DNA of 13,054 nucleotides from JAUWOY01 sp034431315 (GTDB lineage: Bacteria > Chloroflexota > Anaerolineae > VGOG01), in the NCBI GenBank assembly GCA_034431315.1, contig DAOUDK010000107.1, forward strand, positions 1 through 13,054, in the 5' to 3' direction. This document shows, one piece after another, positions 7,528 through 12,950 of this stretch (the first letter of the stretch is position 1; each line of letters opens with the position of its first letter). The notes beneath the pieces were generated by a model that was given only the letters and a program-made list of their open reading frames with translations, had not been told where the DNA came from and did not search any database. A program made the position numbers and the translations under genes.

Positions 7528-7610
7528 AGAAGCCGGGTGGTGTAGTGCCCTCACGGTATCCACTCCGTGGCTGGAGCTACACGTTACTGCGCAGCAGGCC
7601 CCGGCCTCTT
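7528..7610 (+). ncRNA. Candidate promoter-driven structured small RNA
   Basis: The promoter at 7493-7521 would start an RNA 3-4 bases before a closing helix GCCGGG (7532-7537) / CCCGGC (7600-7605). Inside are GTGTAG (7540-7545) / CTACAC (7577-7582) and CACGG (7552-7556) / CCGTG (7565-7569), plus a short CTG/CAG stem near 7587-7597. This gives a three-way-junction shape. A pyrimidine- and T-rich CTCTTTATTT follows, which could end transcription. The 5' part (TGGTGTAG) recalls a tRNA D-arm, but no anticodon arm or T-arm can be built. I know no named RNA family that matches. The pairing is seen; the existence of the RNA is inferred. Confidence 0.4.
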
Positions 7611-7613
7611 TAT

Positions 7614-7979
7614 TTACCTCACCAGAGCCCACAGTTCCTCGAAAGTCACGCAACGATCAGGGGCTCGTTGGCCTCGGAAGACACTGAGCGCTAAATGGTG
7701 TGCTGGTGAGCGCTTACCCACACGGCCAAACGTAATCACCTCAGCCTCAACCTCGATCCCAAGTTTGTGCAGGTAATGCAACACCTGGAATTTGATCATT
7801 CCCCGATGACCGGTGTATTCGTCGTCTATGATCACCAGGTTGGCACGCTCAACGACATCGCACAGTAGCAGTGCTACCAGAGCGGCAAAGACCATGTGCA
7901 CCGACACCCGCCGCTCACGGCCCTGCTCCCGCAACCGATGTAGCACCTTACGCTTGACCTGAGCCGGCGCCAGGAGCAC
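7614..7979 (-). CDS. Conserved protein of unknown function, amber-interrupted
   Basis: The open part, from GTG 7979, is 121 residues. Protein-like sequence continues upstream to a TAG at 8040-8042 (SRKVEQSGPTILAFSDHEHG) and beyond it to ATG 8060 (MQLEVD), which has its own binding site. The natural gene was probably 7614-8060, about 148 residues. Notable stretches are NLVIIDDEYTGHRGMIKFQV, ITFGRVGKRSPAH and a final VTFEELWALVR. The alternating strand/helix pattern and the acidic IDDEY on a hydrophobic strand recall a small RNase-H-like or nuclease-like fold, but I do not recognise the family. There are no membrane segments. It follows the Nudix gene by 29 bases, so the two are probably co-transcribed. 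Confidence 0.6.
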   Translation of the reverse strand: MLLAPAQVKRKVLHRLREQGRERRVSVHMVFAALVALLLCDVVERANLVIIDDEYTGHRGMIKFQVLHYLHKLGIEVEAEVITFGRVGKRSPAHHLALSVFRGQRAPDRCVTFEELWALVR

Positions 7980-8039
7980 ACCGTGCTCGTGATCGGAAAA
8001 GGCAAGGATGGTCGGACCACTCTGCTCAACTTTGCGACT

Positions 8040-8078
8040 CTAATCAACCTCCAGTTGCATCTAGTCAGCGCTCCTCCA
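8040..8078 (-). other. Start region of the unknown gene with in-frame TAG
   Basis: On the - strand TGGAGGAG (plus 8071-8078) lies 10 bases before ATG at 8060. Six codons (MQLEVD) are followed by TAG (plus 8040-8042). The frame then runs on unbroken into the conserved protein that ends at 7614. Either the stop is a recent mutation or an error, or translation restarts at GTG 7979. Confidence 0.5.
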
Positions 8079-8089
8079 CATGTTCCCGT

Positions 8090-8743
8090 TCATGTTGAGC
8101 TCGTCGCTCGGTCAAGTTGAGTGAGCATCGCCACAAACTCCGCCAGTATGATGGCCGTAGCGCCCCAGACCTTATGCTTGCCCACGGCGTAGAAGGGGAC
8201 GTGCAGGGGCGCGCCGCGCCAAGTCCAGTCCTCCTCGCGCCGCGTGGCCGAGTCCAGAAATAGATGCAGAGGCACATCCAACAACTCAGCCACTTCCGTG
8301 GGATCAGGGCGAAAGTTGGGGCGTTGGGGTGTGTAAGCGACGAAGGGATGAACGATGTTATTGCTGGGCGGGACGTAGATGGGCGTGAGAGAGCCGAAAA
8401 GCTCCAGCCCGTCGGTGGCGATCCCGATCTCCTCCTGAGTCTCGCGCAGCGCGGTCTCCTGGAGCGAAGCATCCCCCTCCTCCCACCCACCCCCGGGCAG
8501 CGAGATCTGACCGCTGTGGTGATTCAGATCGAACGTGCGCACAGTCAGCACCAAGCAGAGCACGCCGTGGAGGGGGTACAGGAGCAGCAGCACCCCGGCC
8601 TGACGAGGCTCGATGCCGGGGGCCGGCCCGAACGAGCGGGGGCGCGGCGCCATGGTGATCTGCGCCTCGAGGCCGGGCAGCGGCCCACGCATGGCAGCGC
8701 GGACGAACTCGATGGTAGGAGCCGTGGCGGTGCTACTCGTCAT
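8090..8743 (-). CDS. Nudix hydrolase, CoA pyrophosphatase type
   Basis: A 217-residue protein. LTVRTFDLNHHSGQISLPGG (66-85) is the extra signature of coenzyme-A pyrophosphatases (UPF0035/NudL type). It runs straight into the Nudix helix DASLQETALRETQEEIGI (91-108), with REtqEE at Arg100, Glu101, Glu104 and Glu105. The usual glutamate 8 positions before Arg100 is replaced (Ala92), as happens in this subfamily. Family members cut CoA or acyl-CoA to 3',5'-ADP and 4'-phosphopantetheine and need Mg or Mn. The protein is soluble and cytoplasmic. The ATG at 8743 has only a weak purine-rich binding site. It lies upstream of the unknown gene ending at 7614. Its 5' side borders the double-hairpin element at 8765-8909. 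Confidence 0.88.
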   Translation of the reverse strand: MTSSTATAPTIEFVRAAMRGPLPGLEAQITMAPRPRSFGPAPGIEPRQAGVLLLLYPLHGVLCLVLTVRTFDLNHHSGQISLPGGGWEEGDASLQETALRETQEEIGIATDGLELFGSLTPIYVPPSNNIVHPFVAYTPQRPNFRPDPTEVAELLDVPLHLFLDSATRREEDWTWRGAPLHVPFYAVGKHKVWGATAIILAEFVAMLTQLDRATSST

Positions 8744-8764
8744 TCTTCGGTAGTTTCCCGGTAT

Positions 8765-8909
8765 CTACTCACCTTATGCTCGCAGCGGACCCTAGTCCGC
8801 TGCTCCAATGACGATGACCAGCGCTGAAAACCGTGAAACATGCGCCTGGCCAGGGCTACAACGACCGCTGAGGCCGCTGGACTAGGGTCCAGCGGGAGCA
8901 AGTAAGTAG
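8765..8909. repeat. 145 bp element with hairpins at both ends
   Basis: The left end (CTACTC...GCTCGCAGCGGACCCTAG, from 8765) is an imperfect inverted copy of the right end, which closes with GGGAGCAAGTAAGTAG (to 8909). Each end also folds on itself: AGCGGAC (8784-8790) / GTCCGCT (8795-8801) with loop CCTA, and CCGCTGGAC (8874-8882) / GTCCAGCGG (8887-8895) with loop TAGG. The two loops are complementary to each other. The ~70 bases between the ends hold no ORF. The last base touches the mutM stop codon. It may be a small non-autonomous mobile element, a terminator, or both. Confidence 0.6.
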
Positions 8910-9767
8910 TTACATTTCCCGGTGATCTCGAAGTACTTCATCACCAAGCGGTTGGCATCGAGGGCAAATAAAACTGCTTGTGCTGCCGGTCTTGATCTTT
9001 TCAATCGGCGTGCCGCACACCGGGCAGGGCTGATCCTCGCGGTAGGCGACCAGGAAGAAGCTCTGGTCCCAGCGGCCCTTTTCGCCGTGCAGATCGCGTT
9101 CCCACGCGCTACCGCCCAGGTCAATGCTCTCCTGCAACGTCTCTTGGAGCGCCTGCCACAGGGCAGTGATCTCGTCGTCATCCAAGGTATTGATGGGCCG
9201 CAGCGGGTGGATGCCCGCCTTGAACAGCGGGTCCTGAACGTAGACGTTGCCGATGCCAGCGACGCGGCGCTGGTTGAGCAGGAAGGATTTGATGCCACCG
9301 CGCCGTCCCCGAAGCAGTTCCCGGAACTGCTCCAGCGTCAGGACTTCGGCGAGCTCAGTCGAGCCGCTCAGGGCGTTCGGGCCGAGCCGTGCGGTGGGAG
9401 AGTGGTCGGCCAGCTCGGCCGCAAAGTGGGCGTAGCCAAACCACCAAAAGTTGATGGCCAAACAGGCACCGCCGTCGAAGTCGAAGACCAGGCGGTACTT
9501 CTCTGGCAGCGCGTCGCGGATGGTGAGCAGGATGTCGCCGCCCATCCCCAGATTCAGCAGCAGCCAGCCCTGGGTCGTCTCGACGAAGAGCCACTTGCCG
9601 CGATGAGTCACATCGAGCAACTGCGCGCCGGTCAGCGCGTCCACGAACGCCTCTGGCGGGACATTCAGGCATTTGGGCTGCAGCACCTCAATGCCGGTAA
9701 AGGTCTTGCCCACCAGCTCCGTTTTCATCTGGCGGGCCAGGACGGTGATCTCAGGTAGCTCTGGCAT
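8910..9767 (-). CDS. mutM: Formamidopyrimidine-DNA glycosylase
   Basis: A 285-residue base-excision repair glycosylase/lyase. The start is set by MPELPEIT at 9767, because Pro2 becomes the catalytic N-terminal residue; the frame also opens 9 bases earlier at 9776. Glu3 and Glu6 follow, Lys58 lies in HRGKWLF, and LNLGMGGD carries the intercalating-loop Met. GIGNVYVQDPLFKAGIHP is the helix-two-turn-helix, and the zinc finger has Cys248, 251, 268 and 271. It removes oxidised purines such as 8-oxoguanine and nicks the strand. One oddity: where E. coli Fpg has QRATFYC in the finger (with the DNA-contacting Arg), this protein has STSSFIC, so the Arg is replaced by Thr. A short ORF overlaps its start. 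Confidence 0.92.
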   Translation of the reverse strand: MPELPEITVLARQMKTELVGKTFTGIEVLQPKCLNVPPEAFVDALTGAQLLDVTHRGKWLFVETTQGWLLLNLGMGGDILLTIRDALPEKYRLVFDFDGGACLAINFWWFGYAHFAAELADHSPTARLGPNALSGSTELAEVLTLEQFRELLRGRRGGIKSFLLNQRRVAGIGNVYVQDPLFKAGIHPLRPINTLDDDEITALWQALQETLQESIDLGGSAWERDLHGEKGRWDQSFFLVAYREDQPCPVCGTPIEKIKTGSTSSFICPRCQPLGDEVLRDHREM

Positions 9768-9855
9768 TGGTCTCACTCCCCCTTCTCAGGTCTCCATCGC
9801 ACCGCAGCTTGCTGACCAGGGCCTCGCCCTCGTTGGTAAAGATGTTTTCTTTCAC
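9751..9855 (-). CDS. Short ORF overlapping the mutM start
   Basis: GTG at 9855 follows GGAGGG (plus 9860-9865) at 4 bases, a good initiation site. It reads KENIFTNEGEALVSKLRCDG then DLRRGSETNARAT, 34 residues, and ends 17 bases inside mutM. The start resembles the N-terminus of DUF362-type proteins (a KVRADGDL-like segment before a helix), and the likeness is lost after DLRR. It is either a 5' remnant of such a gene or a small upstream ORF that couples translation into mutM. Low certainty. Confidence 0.35.
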   Translation of the reverse strand: MKENIFTNEGEALVSKLRCDGDLRRGSETNARAT

Positions 9856-9915
9856 TGTTCCCTCCGAAATGCTCGACCCGGCACCGACAGCAGCGCTGTT
9901 CGTCAGGGGCAATTC

Positions 9916-9997
9916 GGAACACGAATGGCACGAAAGAGCGCGAAACGCACGAAAGACCTTTCGCGTCTTTCGCTCCCTTTCGTGTGTTTCGTGATCC
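9916..9997. repeat. 82 bp palindrome built from CGAAA units
   Basis: Outer ends GGAACACGAA (9916-9925) and TTTCGTGATCC (9987-9997) are inverted with one mismatch. Inside, CACGAAA / CGCGAAA / CACGAAAG alternate about every 8-10 bases on the left. They are matched by CTTTCG / CTTTCG / CCTTTCGTG on the right, giving a long imperfect hairpin. No ORF runs through it credibly. It is a dispersed-repeat type sequence lying between mutM and a decayed gene. Confidence 0.6.
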
Positions 9998-10040
9998 AAA
10001 CGCTTCTAGCCGCCAAAGCTCTTGATGTACCCCCACCGAC

Positions 10041-10257
10041 TGGCCGCACCACACTGAACACCTCGCCCGCACCGCTGAATGTGTGGTGCCAGCGACCGTC
10101 AACCTCAGCTACGCTCACAAGCTAAAACTTGCCAGCCTCGTGCATGGCAGTGGCTAGCAGGAACTGGAAGGCCTCTTAGACTTCGGGAGGTTGGGCATCA
10201 AGCAGGGAAGCGAAGGCTTGGAGGTTGGGGGGGAAGGTTGGTGGTCTGGTTTTTCAT
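10041..10257 (-). pseudogene. Decayed small gene
   Basis: ATG at 10257 reads MKNQTTNLPP and breaks in a run of C residues (plus G-run near 10226-10232). One frame over, coherent protein sequence follows: LQAFASLLDAQPPEV, a TAA, EAFQFLLATAMHEAGKF, a TAG, then LVSVAEVDGRWHHTFSGAGE and VFSVVRP, after which likeness to a protein fades. One frameshift and two nonsense codons show that it is dead. It looks like a small soluble protein of ~75-100 residues; I cannot name the family. Similarity search of the joined frame would decide. Confidence 0.5.
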
Positions 10258-10261
10258 GGTA

Positions 10262-10350
10262 GGGGTTGTGACTTCTTAGTACAGCTACGTGGCCTCCTGA
10301 CAGTTACCACGACCGGACTTTCACCGGCTAGCCGTTGACAGCTTTCAGGA
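10262..10350 (-). other. Possible group II intron domain I scrap
   Basis: On the - strand, AACGGCTAGCCGGTGAAAGT runs into CCGGTCGTGGTAACTGTCAG and then GAGGCCACGTAGCTGTAC. The GCCGG-TGAAAGT-CCGG motif with a nearby ACGTAGC resembles domain I of bacterial group II introns. CCTGA (10345-10349) can pair with TCAGG (10295-10299) to close the segment. There is no reverse transcriptase gene and no domain V is recognised, so at most this is a fragment. The assignment rests on remembered motif likeness only. Confidence 0.25.
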
Positions 10351-10376
10351 CACACCACGCCGTTGTTGGGCGGCTG

Positions 10377-11276
10377 CTATGCTTGCACTTGCCCCTGTTT
10401 GATTAGAACTGGCGTTAGATGTTCAGGAATGCTGCTTTGTAACTTGATTTGAACACATCCCAATTTATACGCTTCTTCAATCTGGCGGCCTGCTCCTAAT
10501 GCTTGGTAAAAGCCAGTAGCAAAGGCAATGGCAGCCATGTCACTGATTGCTTGGTTCATTCCAATCACGTATTCAATGTGTTCAGCAACAGCCTTTGCTT
10601 GAGTTTCCGAGTAACAAGCGTTTAACAAAACACAGTTTACTTGGTGGGCGAACTGCCCAAACAATTCTGCCAGCGCGTCGGGTTGAATCAAATGAGCTTG
10701 TCCAATTTGATTCTCAAAACACAATGCGCCTTTAGATGTACCGTGGCCGGAAAAATGGACAATTTGCGGTTGTACATCCAGTAATGCTTGGGTAATATCT
10801 TTTGGTCGTACAGACAACTGGGGCAGCTCCAACCTGAAACGGTCTCTCAGCTTGGCTATTTTCAGGCTCTCTTGAATCTCTCGAAATTCTTCACTCAATC
10901 GCAAGTGGGAAGCATCAGTCGGGTCAGCGGCAAGAAACAAGATTGAAATCACACTATCTTCTTCAGGCTTGGTCATGCGATCAAAAATCCCCGCTCCACA
11001 TTCATCAATCAACTTCCGGATAAGAAGTCGGCGAGTGCCAGGCCCGACGAATCCATCCAGCGAGGAATGCTTGTTGTCAGTCTGAAAACGTAGAACGGCT
11101 TTTGCAAGTTCTTCGTCATACTCATTTCCGAACTTGACTTGATAACCTAACATACGTAGAACAGCTCGTATGTTTTCGCAAGCCACTCCTGACATAGGAG
11201 GCTTTAGGACATTGTCTCCCACATGAGGGTCTCGAAGGAAGCGTTCGAACTTGCGGATTTTTTGGTTTTTTTTCAT
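10377..11276 (-). CDS. CHAT-domain protease with N-terminal PG-binding-like domain
   Basis: A 299-residue protein with two parts. Residues about 30-90 (NIRAVLRMLGYQV, AVLRFQTDN, DGFVGPGTRRLL) match the PG_binding_1 three-helix domain. Residues about 108-280 are a CHAT domain: SILFLAADPT, a helix, QIVHFSGHGT with catalytic His178, and VNCVLLNACYS with catalytic Cys221. IGMNQAISDMAAIAFATGFY follows, with the Asp of the caspase-like pocket region. CHAT proteins are clan-CD cysteine proteases (separase/caspase-like) used in bacterial conflict and cell-death systems. There is no signal peptide, so it acts inside the cell. Its ATG overlaps the stop of the 65-residue gene (ATGA). Codons 2-7 hold runs of A8 and A6. 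Base composition is more AT-rich than the genes to its right, which fits transfer. Confidence 0.88.
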   Translation of the reverse strand: MKKNQKIRKFERFLRDPHVGDNVLKPPMSGVACENIRAVLRMLGYQVKFGNEYDEELAKAVLRFQTDNKHSSLDGFVGPGTRRLLIRKLIDECGAGIFDRMTKPEEDSVISILFLAADPTDASHLRLSEEFREIQESLKIAKLRDRFRLELPQLSVRPKDITQALLDVQPQIVHFSGHGTSKGALCFENQIGQAHLIQPDALAELFGQFAHQVNCVLLNACYSETQAKAVAEHIEYVIGMNQAISDMAAIAFATGFYQALGAGRQIEEAYKLGCVQIKLQSSIPEHLTPVLIKQGQVQA

Positions 11277-11470
11277 CTTTCACCCTGTTTCTTGCTCATC
11301 TCATGCCACACCCATCGCGCAACTCTGCCCAGCCTTCTCAGCTCATCCATTAAGCCCACGTAAAAGGTTATCGCCTTCAGTTCTCCCGACTCACTCGTTT
11401 TGATGTGGGTCTCCCTGACACCGTCAGGAGTGACCACGACCTCCAGCGTTGGTTTTGCTTCTGTGCTCAT
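11273..11470 (-). CDS. Small 65-residue protein paired with the CHAT protease
   Basis: A 65-residue protein: a beta-rich start (TLEVVVTPDGVRETHIKTSE), then a predicted amphipathic helix (YVGLMDELRRLGRVARWVWH) and a short polar tail. I do not recognise the family. The ATG has a strong AAAGGAGGGG site (plus 11474-11483). Its stop overlaps the start of the CHAT gene by 4 bases, so the two are translationally coupled and probably made in fixed ratio. That arrangement suggests an inhibitor, adaptor or sensor for the protease; this is inference. A terminator-like hairpin lies 25 bases upstream. A TGCCCCT upstream (reverse complement of 11525-11531) can pair with its binding site. Confidence 0.75.
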   Translation of the reverse strand: MSTEAKPTLEVVVTPDGVRETHIKTSESGELKAITFYVGLMDELRRLGRVARWVWHEMSKKQGER

Positions 11471-11531
11471 TGCCCCTCCTTTAGATAAATCAAAAGCTGC
11501 CCTCTATATAGTAGAGAGCAGCTAAGGGGCA
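11471..11531 (-). promoter_or_regulatory. Possible anti-Shine-Dalgarno switch before the small gene
   Basis: On the - strand TGCCCCT (plus 11525-11531) is the exact complement of AGGGGCA (plus 11471-11477), which contains the Shine-Dalgarno site of the gene starting at 11470. The terminator hairpin sits between them. In a transcript reading through from the sigma-like gene, the binding site could be hidden. In a transcript starting inside this gap it would be free. The complementarity is seen; regulation is inferred. Confidence 0.4.
11492..11523 (-). terminator. Hairpin followed by T-rich tract
   Basis: In the - strand direction, AGCTGCTCTCT (plus 11513-11523) pairs with AGAGGGCAGCT (plus 11495-11505) across a 7-base loop with one mismatch. 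TTTTGATTTATC follows. This fits an intrinsic terminator for the upstream sigma-like gene. Read-through would reach the small gene and CHAT gene, so it could serve as an attenuator within the module. Confidence 0.65.
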
Positions 11532-11534
11532 GTT

Positions 11535-12374
11535 TTATGCGTTTTGCTTTGAAACTCGGCCAAATCCGTCTTGCCGGTTCAGCCTCTCCCTGGCGGCTTC
11601 CAGGAAAGACCTTATACGCCTGGAGACGGTGGCTTGGTCAATACCCTGTTCCTTGGCTATCTCCTCCTGCGTGTAGCCCTGTTGTATCGACTTCACGGCC
11701 TCATCATAACCCGGCAAGTCCTCTAGTAGCTCTGTCATCAATCTCGACTCAAGTTGCTGGGGAACTGCCTCGGTTACAGCTTCGTCCAGTTCCACGATGA
11801 TCGTCTTGGCCCTCCGGCTATGGATTCCCGTACCGTAGGCATCTTCTTCCAGCACCTTGCGCAGCGCCCAGTCGGAACCCACCAGCCCACCTCGTTCGCC
11901 TAGCACCAAGGCTAGAGCTGATGGTAGCAGGCACTCGTAATCCTCGCCTAAGATCTTAGGCAAGCTGTACCGCGCAGGCGAAGGTAAAGTCCGCTCGGCC
12001 ACGAATGTCGAAACCTTCCGGTTCAAGAGAGTATGCCAGGTGAAGTTCCAAAGAATTGGCCAGACTTCCTTTCCCCTTAAGGCAGTGAAGTGGGCCAACC
12101 CGCCCTCAAGTGAAACCTCTAGGATATCATGGAGAATTTCCTCCATCGGACGCTCTTGTCCCTTGCTGATGACCCCTTTTCGGACCTTTACATGCAGCGG
12201 CCTCAGGTTCTGGTTGAATAGGACTACGAGACCGCCTTCCCTCTCCCAGATTGCTTGGGCAGCATGGATGTCATCCGGCGGCGGCCAGTCCCCCGGTCGT
12301 CCCTGCTTTTCCAACTCCGGGCCAAACCATAGCTGCCAGGCGTGGCGCAGAATCATCTCTCCCTCGTTGCTCAT
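11535..12374 (-). CDS. Regulator with sigma-like C-terminal helix-turn-helix
   Basis: A 279-residue protein. The C-terminus, about 225-265 (GYTQEEIAKEQGIDQATVSR then RIRSFLEAARERL), is a sigma-70 region 4-like helix-turn-helix. The first ~220 residues do not look like sigma regions 2 or 3. They include a W-rich N-terminus (WQLWFGPELEKQG), VVLFNQNLRPLHVKV, and a middle helical part EVWPILWNFTWHTLLNRKV. So it is probably a DNA-binding regulator rather than a full sigma factor. ATG 12374 has AGGAGGG (plus 12377-12383) very close; the in-frame ATG at 12356, preceded by GAGGGAG, is an alternative. A terminator-like hairpin follows the stop, then the small gene and CHAT protease, the likely targets of regulation. 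Confidence 0.75.
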   Translation of the reverse strand: MSNEGEMILRHAWQLWFGPELEKQGRPGDWPPPDDIHAAQAIWEREGGLVVLFNQNLRPLHVKVRKGVISKGQERPMEEILHDILEVSLEGGLAHFTALRGKEVWPILWNFTWHTLLNRKVSTFVAERTLPSPARYSLPKILGEDYECLLPSALALVLGERGGLVGSDWALRKVLEEDAYGTGIHSRRAKTIIVELDEAVTEAVPQQLESRLMTELLEDLPGYDEAVKSIQQGYTQEEIAKEQGIDQATVSRRIRSFLEAARERLNRQDGFGRVSKQNA

Positions 12375-12449
12375 ATCCCTCCTAATGCTTTACCTTTGGT
12401 AGTCCTCTGCCCAGCTATCTGTATATTTGATCAGGATCCCGTTCGATGC

Positions 12450-12950
12450 TTACCAAGTCAAGTCTTTACCAGATACGGGAGCTTCGCATTTCTCCACCAT
12501 TGACCCCAAGACCCAACCGCGCTCGCCACTACTATTCTGCACATATAGCACTGTATCCTGAGGCAATTCCTCTTCCTCAAGTACATAAAACTTGATGCCC
12601 TCCGCGCTAGTAGTCACTTTTCCCCCCAATGCCCACAGCCTTACCCAGTCTTCTTTAGAGTAGTTGTCTGCTCCGACTGTTGCGACTTCCTCTGCAAATT
12701 CTTTGGTAAAGAACCAAATACGTTCTGACCCCTCTGAGACCTTCACCCATTGGCCTGTGCCCCAATTCGGGGTTGGCGCAGGCGTTGGCGTTGTGAACTT
12801 TATCTCTGCGGCGGATGGGTATAGTACAGGTATACCCAGCCTGCAGCCCGGCTCTAACGGGATAGAGAAGCAGCTCCAAATCTTGTTCCACTCCTCGATA
12901 GCTTCCACGGTGCTCCCGTATTTCTTTGCCAGAGCCTCTAAGAGCGTGTT
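12450..12950 (-). pseudogene. LysM protein with SH3-like tail, 5' end lost
   Basis: The frame is open from 12950 and reads NTLLEALAKKYGSTVEAIEE then WNKI, followed by PLEPGCRLGIPVLYP. This is most of a LysM (peptidoglycan/chitin-binding) repeat, lacking only its first residues. A PTPAPTP linker and ~100 residues follow (QWVKVSEGSERIWFFTKEFA, then YVLEEEELPQDTVLYVQNSS and GERGWVLGSMVEKC) that may be an SH3-like domain. A TAA at 12951-12953 stops the frame exactly before the LysM, and the GTG at 12908 lies inside the domain. The original gene must have started further upstream, with a signal or membrane anchor. The cut looks like an insertion or rearrangement. Confidence 0.6.

Noticed and set aside
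7531..7606. tRNA gene reading rightward (74-75 bases, closing stem, TGGTGTAG like a D-arm)
   Set aside because: No 5-bp anticodon stem with a 7-base loop and no T-arm (GTTCGAATC-like) can be built. At best it is a decayed tRNA half.
8922..9758. 278-residue + strand frame opposite mutM
   Set aside because: The - strand frame has every MutM motif, and the + strand product has no recognisable domain or binding site.
9773..10102. - strand ORF through the CGAAA palindrome
   Set aside because: It runs through an 82 bp palindrome with low-complexity R/K/F-rich translation. It joins unrelated pieces and has no binding site.
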